Assembly: GCA_913061095.1 (NCBI GenBank)
Contig: CAJXVM010000011.1
Location: 91,491-155,490 of the forward strand
DNA: 64,000 bases
Source: an uncultured Ignavibacteria bacterium
GTDB taxonomy: Bacteria; Bacteroidota; Ignavibacteria; SZUA-365
Direction of reading: 5' to 3'
This document shows positions 1-7,800 of this stretch, piece by piece (within the stretch, counting starts at the first letter, position 1; every line of letters starts with the position of its first letter). The translations under genes and the position numbers were made by a program. Under the pieces are notes generated by a model. It did no database searches. It was not told where the DNA came from and saw only the letters and a program-made list of their open reading frames with translations.

Positions 1-1090
1 ATGTCAGCGTCCCTTCCCAGCGCACGTCGAGTGCGGCGCACACGCGTTCGAGCTGAAAGCGATGCTCGTCGGCGATGAGACGAATCTCCTCCTGCGACAG
101 CGACGCCGAATCGTACACGATCAGCACATCCCCCGCCCTGTGCGCCGCGCCAAGCTCCGCGCGCAGATGTGGATAGCTGTTCGTGAAACCGAGTTCGTCG
201 CTGAAAAAGAAAAAGACAAGAGCTGTGATGAGGGAAACGAGAAACAGTGTTCCGTGCGCGGACGCCGCGCCACGCCGGAGGCCGGCCGCGGGTGTGGAAG
301 CTTTGAACGATGCAGTCGCGGGCGCGGAAGCTGTGGGTGAGGCAGCTGCGGGTGAAACGGCCGAGTGCAAAGCGGTGCCGGTGCGCGCGCGTCTCCGCAG
401 TACCGACGCGACCGCGAGCAGCATGCCGGCGTAGGCAAGCGTCGATGCGCGATACATCAGCAGCGTGAGGAAGGGCGGCTGTGTCTGATCCCACGACAGC
501 CCCAGAAACATCCCGAACACGTGATTGTACGCATAGATCTGAGGTCGCATGAAAATCTGCAGGACGGGCTGCACGAGCAGGAGCAGCAGCACAAGATAGT
601 ACGTCACGCCCGCGCTCCGGCCGAAGAGCGCGCGCAGGAACAGGACGAGCGCCGCGGAGAACAGCACCGTTCCGAACGGAATGAGCAGCCAGAACAGCGC
701 TCCCTCGAACATGGCGCAGTTGCGCACGAACGCGGCGTTCCCCGTGAGCACCGCCATGGGTGGCAGCAACAGCAGGGCGCCCGTCGCGGACAGGCGCAGC
801 CAGTCGCGCAGCATGCCCGCGAAGCGATCACCCCCTCCGTCAGCCGGTGCTGCCTGCACATGCTTCGCGTCCGGAGGACGTGTCAGGCGCAGCGGCAGGA
901 TTCCACCTATCCAGGCGGCAATGAGTCCGAACAGCAGCGCGGATTCGTAACCCAGCGTGTTCAGACGGCTGACCTGCGTCATCGCCACGGCGGCGAGAAT
1001 GTACAGAGCGCCGGTCAGCAGCGTCACCCGCCGTCGCAGCAGGACGGGCAGGGCATCGACAGCGGGACGACCGCGGGATGAAGCGTTCAC
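1..1090 (-). CDS. polytopic membrane protein, 3' end beyond window
   Basis: Open frame of 363 codons that runs off the left edge, so the C-terminus is unseen. It starts at GTG 1090 with a strong GGAGGAGG ribosome site about 9 bases upstream, and GTG overlaps the stop of the glycosyltransferase gene upstream by four bases (GTGA), which implies translational coupling. Roughly seven hydrophobic segments lie between residues 20 and 300. An Ala/Thr/Pro/Ser-rich linker sits near 240-275. After the last segment a soluble domain begins with alternating hydrophobic residues and a helix. That opening faintly resembles the lead-in of peptidase-MA-like metalloprotease domains, but the catalytic part is not in the window. 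Function is therefore unknown; an envelope role alongside the glycosyltransferase is inference. Confidence 0.7.
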   Translation of the reverse strand, partial: MNASSRGRPAVDALPVLLRRRVTLLTGALYILAAVAMTQVSRLNTLGYESALLFGLIAAWIGGILPLRLTRPPDAKHVQAAPADGGGDRFAGMLRDWLRLSATGALLLLPPMAVLTGNAAFVRNCAMFEGALFWLLIPFGTVLFSAALVLFLRALFGRSAGVTYYLVLLLLLVQPVLQIFMRPQIYAYNHVFGMFLGLSWDQTQPPFLTLLMYRASTLAYAGMLLAVASVLRRRARTGTALHSAVSPAAASPTASAPATASFKASTPAAGLRRGAASAHGTLFLVSLITALVFFFFSDELGFTNSYPHLRAELGAAHRAGDVLIVYDSASLSQEEIRLIADEHRFQLERVCAALDVRWEGTLT

Positions 1091-2853
1091 GGGATATGCA
1101 CCTCCTCCCCCGCCGCGACATAGTAGCGCGGTGTTGTCAGACGGATCGTGACACCCTGCGGCGTGACATCCTCAGGACGGCGGTACATGCCCTGTGTGAT
1201 TTCATCGCGCTCGATGATCATGAGCACACGTCCCCTCGCGTCATACTGCGCGGCCCGTTCACGAATGGCGTCCGCACCCAGCGCATGGGGTTCATACCGT
1301 TCATAACGCAGGTGTTCTTCCAGGTTCCAGCCGATGTCGGCGCCGCCGAGATACCAGGTCAGCTGCGGATTGTCGCCGTTGCCAACGAGCATGACATGTT
1401 CCGCGTCGGAGGCGCGTGCAGCCGCTGCCGCGTGTGCTGCTCCGTCACGGTGCACATCGGGATCGACGAACCAGATATCCCACATCGTCACGACGGCAAG
1501 CAGCGCAACCGCCGTCATCATCGATGGCAGTGACAGCCAGGCGCGCAGCCGCCCGTGGCGATACAACAGCCACACGAGCAGTAATCCCAGCAGTCCCGCT
1601 CCGCCGAGCAGCAGCAGCGGCATCAGGGCACCGGAGGGAAACGGCGTTCCCGTCACCATGCGCAGGAGATCCTTTACGGCAACGCGCCAGTCATGCGAGA
1701 GTGACCACACCAGGGTCAGCACAGCGACGACCGACACGGCAAGCACGGTGAAACGCGTCCTCCGGCGCACGATTGCAACGCCGCGGACGCCCGCGAAAAA
1801 CAGCATGGGCAGCATGGGGATCAGGTACACCGCGAAGCTCGACCCCATCATCCACAGCACGATGAGAGTCAGCAGCACGTACGCCGCCGGCAGCGTGCAT
1901 TCTATGCGGCGCCGCACGAACAGTGCATCCCACAGAAACACCGCAGCGAAAGGGAAAAATACCGACAGGTGCACGGTGAGCTGGTTGAGATAAAACAGAC
2001 CGCCCGTATCCTTGACGCTCCCTTCGATTCCGCTCCACGTGGCACCCAGCGGCAGCGACGACGAGAAAAACCACAGCGGATCCCCGTCACCGTGTACGGT
2101 CGTCATCCACCACGTCCAGGGCAGCCACAATGGCAGCGATACCAGTGTCATCACGATGGCCGTGCGCAACGCCCGCCTGCGGATGTGCGGCGCGAGGACC
2201 ATGCCCGACAGCGCCACGGCGGCAGGAACGATGAGTGCAAACCCGAATTTTGTCATCAGCGCGGCACCCAGCGCGAGTCCAGCCAGCACGGCATGGCCGG
2301 TGCGGCCATCTTGTATCGCCCGCATCGCGAACAACAGCGCGGCGATCATGCACAGCGTGAGCAGGAGATCCAGCTGTCCCTGGCGGGAAAAAAATGTCGG
2401 CAGCGGTGCGAAAGCGAAAAGTCCGGCGGTGACCAGCGCACGCCCGGGAGGCAGCGCCGCTCGGGCGAAGCGATAGATCAGGGGCACCAGCACGGCGGCG
2501 GCGAGCGCCGACGGCAGCCGGTACACCCAGAGCGCATCGCCGAAGAGCAGCACCGATGCGGTGGAAAGCCAGACGTATAGCGGCGGGTGGACGGAATAGT
2601 ACAACCCGCTGAGCATTTCTCCGCTCTGATCCCACACCGCGCCGAAGCGCAGCACACATTGTGTGCGCAATGCGTAAATCGCTTCGTCCCATTGCTGCAT
2701 CTCACTGAAAGACAGCCCGATCAGCCGGTACAGCGCCATGAAGGCGAGAATCGGCACGCGCCAGCGGACGACGGCGCGCAACAGGGCACGCCAGCGCGTC
2801 GGTGACGCTTCCCGCACAGGCTTTTCAGTATCGATATAGGTGATCTGCGGCAT
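1087..2853 (-). CDS. ArnT/PMT-like membrane glycosyltransferase (GT39/GT83 type)
   Basis: 588 residues with about 11-12 membrane spans. Proteins of this fold move a sugar from a polyprenyl-phosphate donor to lipid A, protein or another acceptor on the periplasmic side. The Asp-Glu pair typical of the first periplasmic loop is visible at residues 56-57 (WDEAIYA), and a second conserved-looking stretch (SRQGQLD) follows near residue 160. A soluble C-terminal part of about 100 residues ends the protein. The acceptor cannot be read from sequence. The next gene overlaps the stop by four bases, so both are probably one transcript. No clear ribosome site precedes ATG 2853, so the start is less certain than the family. 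Confidence 0.82.
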   Translation of the reverse strand: MPQITYIDTEKPVREASPTRWRALLRAVVRWRVPILAFMALYRLIGLSFSEMQQWDEAIYALRTQCVLRFGAVWDQSGEMLSGLYYSVHPPLYVWLSTASVLLFGDALWVYRLPSALAAAVLVPLIYRFARAALPPGRALVTAGLFAFAPLPTFFSRQGQLDLLLTLCMIAALLFAMRAIQDGRTGHAVLAGLALGAALMTKFGFALIVPAAVALSGMVLAPHIRRRALRTAIVMTLVSLPLWLPWTWWMTTVHGDGDPLWFFSSSLPLGATWSGIEGSVKDTGGLFYLNQLTVHLSVFFPFAAVFLWDALFVRRRIECTLPAAYVLLTLIVLWMMGSSFAVYLIPMLPMLFFAGVRGVAIVRRRTRFTVLAVSVVAVLTLVWSLSHDWRVAVKDLLRMVTGTPFPSGALMPLLLLGGAGLLGLLLVWLLYRHGRLRAWLSLPSMMTAVALLAVVTMWDIWFVDPDVHRDGAAHAAAAARASDAEHVMLVGNGDNPQLTWYLGGADIGWNLEEHLRYERYEPHALGADAIRERAAQYDARGRVLMIIERDEITQGMYRRPEDVTPQGVTIRLTTPRYYVAAGEEVHIP

Positions 2854-2990
2854 GATGGAATATCACAATTTCACGGAAATCCACCACAAGCGCAAGAAAC
2901 GATCACGAACGCACCGCGCGCATCCAGTCGACGGATCACGTCGGCATCCCTCTCTCCTGCGCGAGGTCCCACGCGGCAGAGCCGACAATA

Positions 2991-3035
2991 TTTTGACACT
3001 CGCTGGGTTCCCCCATTGATTTTATTGTGTCAAAA
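2991..3035. promoter_or_regulatory. spaced inverted repeat over the plsY promoter
   Basis: TTTTGACAC at 2991-2999 is mirrored by GTGTCAAAA at 3027-3035, nine perfect base pairs with 27 bases between them. The repeat brackets the -35 region of the plsY promoter candidate. It could be a protein-binding pair of half-sites. The 12-mer TATTTTGACACT (2989-3000) recurs at 10008-10019. Confidence 0.4.
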
Positions 3036-3044
3036 CGATATGTT
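3016..3044 (+). promoter_or_regulatory. candidate sigma-70-type promoter of plsY
   Basis: TTGATT at 3016-3021 and TATGTT at 3039-3044 are separated by 17 bases, the canonical distance. The site lies about 40 bases upstream of the ATG chosen for plsY. The match is moderate and unconfirmed. Confidence 0.4.
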
Positions 3045-3082
3045 ACAGTATTGTATCTGAACGATCCTTTTCGGTGATATCC

Positions 3083-3784
3083 ATGTATTTACTCAGTCTG
3101 ATCATCATTCTCAGTTACATCGTCGGGTCCATTCCGACCGGACTGCTTGTCGGACGCTGGTTCAAGGGAATCGACATCCGCAGGCACGGCAGCGGCAATA
3201 TCGGCAGCACGAATGTCATGCGCACGCTGGGATGGAAGCTGGGACTGCTCGTCCAGACCGGTGATATCGCAAAAGGCCTCTTCGCCGTTCTGGTCATCGC
3301 GCGCCTGCATTACGGTGATTTCCCCTTCACCAACCGCACACCGTTCGACGACATCACCATCGTGCAGATCATCGCTGGCGCGGCCGCGGTCATCGGACAC
3401 ATTTTCTCCGTCTTCCTGAATTTCCGCGGCGGCAAGGGCATCAACACCGCGGCAGGCATGCTCGTCGGCATCGCGCCGATCGACATTTCCATCGCGGTGA
3501 TCGTTTTCGTGATCGTGCTGCTCTCCACGGGCTACGTCTCCCTCGGATCACTCAGCGCGGCCACGGCCTTCCCCACGACCATGTTTATTCGCTTCAACGT
3601 ATTCAACGTCGATATACCGAGCTACCATACACTGATTCTTTTCAGTATCGCGACGACATTGCTGCTGTACTACGCCCATCGCTCGAACATTCGCCGGCTG
3701 CTCGCCGGACAGGAAAACCGCTTCAACCGCGTGAAGCTGTTCGGAAAAAAGATGGGCAGTTCCATGAAGACATTCCTGTTCTGA
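3083..3784 (+). CDS. plsY: acyl-phosphate:glycerol-3-phosphate acyltransferase PlsY
   Basis: Inner-membrane enzyme that transfers an acyl chain from acyl-phosphate to sn-glycerol-3-phosphate, giving lysophosphatidic acid, the first step of phospholipid synthesis. Family signatures are present: GSIPTG near the N-terminus, GSGNIGSTN around residue 37, and the GHIFSVF...FRGGKG block in the middle. About six to seven membrane segments; 233 residues, slightly longer than the usual 200 or so. I chose ATG 3083; an in-frame GTG lies at 3074 and would add three residues. gpsA, which makes the glycerol-3-phosphate substrate, follows directly, so the two genes form a metabolic unit. Confidence 0.95.
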   Translation: MYLLSLIIILSYIVGSIPTGLLVGRWFKGIDIRRHGSGNIGSTNVMRTLGWKLGLLVQTGDIAKGLFAVLVIARLHYGDFPFTNRTPFDDITIVQIIAGAAAVIGHIFSVFLNFRGGKGINTAAGMLVGIAPIDISIAVIVFVIVLLSTGYVSLGSLSAATAFPTTMFIRFNVFNVDIPSYHTLILFSIATTLLLYYAHRSNIRRLLAGQENRFNRVKLFGKKMGSSMKTFLF

Positions 3785-3810
3785 CAGACGGCGGCCGCAT
3801 TGGATTTCGT

Positions 3811-3840
3811 GCGGGTCCGTCCGGGCCCGCGCGTTTTGTT
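3811..3840 (+). terminator. hairpin with T-rich tail between plsY and gpsA
   Basis: GCGGGTCC and GGGCCCGC pair around a GTCC loop (one G-T pair), followed by GCGTTTTGTTTTG. It may end some plsY transcripts or attenuate gpsA expression. It leaves only about 20 bases before the gpsA ATG. Confidence 0.4.
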
Positions 3841-3859
3841 TTGTCCACCGGGGTGCAGT

Positions 3860-4861
3860 ATGAACATCGGTATTCTTGGTGCGGGGAGCTGGGGAACCAC
3901 CCTCGCCGCGCTTCTCTGTGAAAACGCGCATACGGTCACGCTATGGTCGCACGAACCGCGTGATGTGGAGAACATGCGCTCGACACGACGCAACAGCGTG
4001 TACCTCCCCGACTTCATTCTGCCGGATGCACTGCAGGTGACCGGCGACATCACGGAAGCATCGGCGGAGCGCGACATGCTCGTCATCGCGACGCCCTCGC
4101 AGTTCGTGCGCTCCGTCCTGCAACGCCTCGACGAGCGGCTCGTCCGCCCGGCACTCCTCGTCAATGTCGCCAAGGGCATTGAAAACGGCAGCCTCCTGCG
4201 CATGTCTGAAGTGGTGCGCGCGGTTTTTCCGTCCTCCGAACCCGGACACTACGCCGTGCTCTCCGGTCCCAGCCACGCCGAGGAGGTCTGCCAGAAGCGC
4301 CCGACCACCGTGGTCGCCGCGGCGGAAGATCAGCAGACCACCGACACGGTCATCCGGACATTCATGACAGACAGTTTCCGCGTGTACGGCAGCACGGATG
4401 TCACGGGCGTCGAACTGGGCGGGTCGCTGAAAAACGTCATCGCCATCGGCGCGGGCATCTGCGACGGATCGCAGTTCGGCGACAACACCAAGGCCGCCCT
4501 GATCACGCGTGGCATCGCGGAAATGCGCCGCCTCGGCGCCGCCATGGAGGCGGATCCGCATACGTTTGCCGGACTCTCGGGCCTGGGCGATCTCATCGTC
4601 ACCACGATGAGCCGTCACAGCCGCAACCGTTTTGTCGGCGAGCAGATCGGAAAAGGCCGGAAAGTGAAAGACGTTCTCGCGGCGATGTCCATGGTCGCGG
4701 AAGGTGTGGCGACCACCCGGTCGGCGCACGAGCTGGCGCAGCGTGTCGGTGCGGAAATGCCCATCACGCATCAGATGTTCGAAATCCTCTTCAATGACAA
4801 GGATCCGATCAAAGCGACCCGGGAGCTCATGACGCGGGAAGCCAAGGACGAGGTGTGGTAG
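3860..4861 (+). CDS. gpsA: NAD(P)H-dependent glycerol-3-phosphate dehydrogenase
   Basis: Cytosolic enzyme reducing dihydroxyacetone phosphate to sn-glycerol-3-phosphate. 333 residues, the normal family length. The N-terminus starts with the Rossmann motif GAGSWGTTLA (residues 6-15). Further signatures are NVAKGIE, GPSHAEEV, the catalytic-lysine segment SLKN and NTKAALITRG in the helical C-terminal domain. ATG 3860 places the dinucleotide-binding strand right at the N-terminus, as in homologues; longer upstream reading would add unrelated residues. It sits between plsY and the giant kinase/sigma-54 regulator, whose start codon lies within five bases of the gpsA stop, so the regulator may be co-transcribed with phospholipid genes. 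Confidence 0.96.
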   Translation: MNIGILGAGSWGTTLAALLCENAHTVTLWSHEPRDVENMRSTRRNSVYLPDFILPDALQVTGDITEASAERDMLVIATPSQFVRSVLQRLDERLVRPALLVNVAKGIENGSLLRMSEVVRAVFPSSEPGHYAVLSGPSHAEEVCQKRPTTVVAAAEDQQTTDTVIRTFMTDSFRVYGSTDVTGVELGGSLKNVIAIGAGICDGSQFGDNTKAALITRGIAEMRRLGAAMEADPHTFAGLSGLGDLIVTTMSRHSRNRFVGEQIGKGRKVKDVLAAMSMVAEGVATTRSAHELAQRVGAEMPITHQMFEILFNDKDPIKATRELMTREAKDEVW

Positions 4862-4863
4862 TG

Positions 4864-7800
4864 ATGGATATTGAAGGATATCAGATCGAGAATGCCGTCG
4901 GCGAAGGCGGCAGCGGCGTGGTGTACCGCTCCGTGCGCGAAAGCGACAGACAGCCGAGCGCACTGAAAGTGCTGCGGGGGGTGGATCCTGACATGCGCGA
5001 CCGGATGCAGGCGGAATTCCGGCTGCTCAGCCGCCTCGACCACCCCCTTCTCGCGACGGTGCACGACTTCGGCTATACCGGTGATGGCAGGCCGTATTTC
5101 GCCATGGACTGGGTGGATGGACGCCCGCTCTCCGCGACTGACGTGAGAGGCGAGGATGGCAATTTCGATGCCCGGCGCTTCGCCGAACTGGTATACTACA
5201 TCACCGCCGCGCTCGAGTACATCCACAGCCGCCATGTCGCCCATGGCGATCTCAAACCCGCAAACATCCTTCTTCCCGATGACGGGAATCCCGACAACCT
5301 GCGCCTGATGGATTTCGGCATCAGCGCGCTGACCGGCGGCGGCAGTGATGACATGGATGCCGGCGGCGGACTCAGCGGCACGATCGAATACATGGCACCG
5401 GAAATCATTCGCGGAGGCACTCCCGATGTTTCCGCCGACCTCTACGCTCTCGGATGCGTGCTCTACGAAATCACCGCCGGGAGGCCGCCCTTTACCGGCG
5501 ACTCGGCGGTCGGCGTGCTCAAACAGCACCTCGATGCCGACCTCCCCTCCCTGCCCGAGGACGTCGGCTCCCCCTTCGCGCTCTGGATCACCACGCTGCT
5601 GCAGAAACAGCCGCAGCTGCGCTACCGTTCGGCATGGCAGCTGCACGCACATGCCGCGGAATATCTCGACCGCAAGCCCCTCATCCGCGAAGAGGAAAGC
5701 GGACAGAAACTGCACCTGCTCGACATTCCGCGCGAGCAGGAGCGCGCCCGCGCGCTGGATGCCTGGAAACAGTCGCGCGAGGCATCGGCGGTGCTTTCGG
5801 TCGAGGGACCGCTCGGCGCCGGCAAGACACGGCTGCTGCGTGACATCGTCACCGATATCCAGTTCGACGGCGGCCGCGTGCTGCGCCTGGAGGTGCGTCC
5901 CGGCATGGGGAACTTCGAGCCCCTGCTGCGCCTGTTCGACCGCACCGTGCCGCGCGGCGCGGATGCACCCGACGACGCGGCGCGCGCACAGCTCGCCATC
6001 ATTGCAGCCGCCTTTCCCGGCACGCTTCACGATGTGGAGCCGGCACCGGCAGACGACCTCGACGACGAAAGCCGCCGGCTGCGCATCTATCACGCCGCGG
6101 CCGCACTGCTCTGCGACGTGATCGCGCCCGACCTGCTGGTGATGGACGATCTGCATCTCGCCGATGCGTTCACACGGGATTTCATTCCGTCGCTGCTCGC
6201 TTATTTTGAGGCATACGAACAGGCGGGGATGCTGGTGCTCGCCGGACAGGACAGCACGCATCCCGACGTCCTGCGTCCGGAGGAACACCCGCGATGGCAT
6301 CGTCTTGACCTGCCGGTGCTTGCAACAACCGCCATCGCGGAAAACCTTGGCAGCCTGCTCGGCAGCGTCTCTCCGTCATTCGTGGAGGTGATCGCACGGC
6401 AGAGCAAGGGACTGCCCGGTCGTATTGAGGATCTGCTGAATTTCTGCGTCTCCGAACAGCTGCTCGAACCGACCCCGCACGGCTGGATCGTGCACGAGCG
6501 GGAAAACCTCGGGGGGCTCTTTCCCGAATCCATGGCGCAGATGTACGCCCGTGCGTTGGAACGACTCGGCGACGACACCCGCGGCGTCCTGCGCCTGCTC
6601 GCCACCGCCGTCGTGCCGCTTTCGATGGATGCCCTCACTGCCGTCACCGGACGTGAGGATGACGTCCTTCATGCGTCGCTTGCCGAACTGCGCCGCGCCG
6701 ATCTGGTGGAATCCGCTTACGAAGGATATTACATCGCCCACGACGCAGTGCGCGAAGCCGTGCGTACGAGTGATGACGATGCCGTCGGCGCAGCAAACGC
6801 CGATGCGCGAAACATTCATGCCGCGCTGCACGACGCTTTGCTCGAGTGGTTCCGTGCGCATCCGCCCGAGGTGGATGCGCCGGTGGTGCTCGCCCATCAC
6901 GCGCTGCATTCCTCCGAGCCGGCACAGGCCCTCGCACCGCTGCTGGACGCGGCCGCCTACCGTGAGGGACGCTACGATTACGCCGGAGCAGAACGGCATC
7001 TGCGCGATACACTGCCGCTGCTTCCCGCCGATGACAACGAGCGGCGATTCACCGTGCTCGAGGGACTCAGCCGCCTGAACAACATTCTCGGCCGGCGTGC
7101 CGACGAGGAGGAATTCCTCGAGGAGATGCTGCTGCTCGCCGCGCAGTCGAATTCTCCCGCGCGCCTGGGCGCCGTGTACCAGAACCAGACCGAGTACTAT
7201 CTCTCCACCGCGGAGTTCGACCGCGCCCGCCGCAGCGCCGAGAAGGCGCTCGGCTACTTCTCCGAGGCGGAGGATCCGCGTGGGCAGGCGTACTGTCACC
7301 AGAAAATCGGCTTCGCCGAATACCGCACGCAGCCCGGCGAGCAGGTGCTCGAGCACTATCGCCGCGCACTGGAGCTTTACGCGCAGCAGCAGGCCAACAT
7401 CGAAGAGGGAAGCATCCTCATCGACATCGGACTGGTGTACTATTCCATTCTCGAGAATCCGGAGAAGGCGCTGGAGCATTTCCGCGAAGCGGAGCAGCGC
7501 TTCGATCGGGCGGGATACACGCGTGGGCTCATCCGCGCCCGCGGCAACATGGGTGCGCAGTTCTACGCGCTGGGACGCTACGCCGACGCACTCGAGGCCC
7601 ACGGACGCGCCAACGAACTTGCGCGTATGCTGGGCGACCGGCGACTGCTGGCCACGAGCTACGGTGCGATGGGACAGTGCGAAATCGCCCTCTGCCGCTA
7701 CACGCCCGCCCTTCTGCATCTCGAGGAGGAACTGCGCATCGCCCGCGAGATCAGCGACCGTTACCTGCAGGAAATGTGCCGCGAAAATCTCGGCGAGCTC

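Noticed and set aside
2854..3073. Riboswitch or small RNA upstream of plsY
   Set aside because: Only promoter-like elements and one spaced inverted repeat are visible; no known riboswitch core was recognised.
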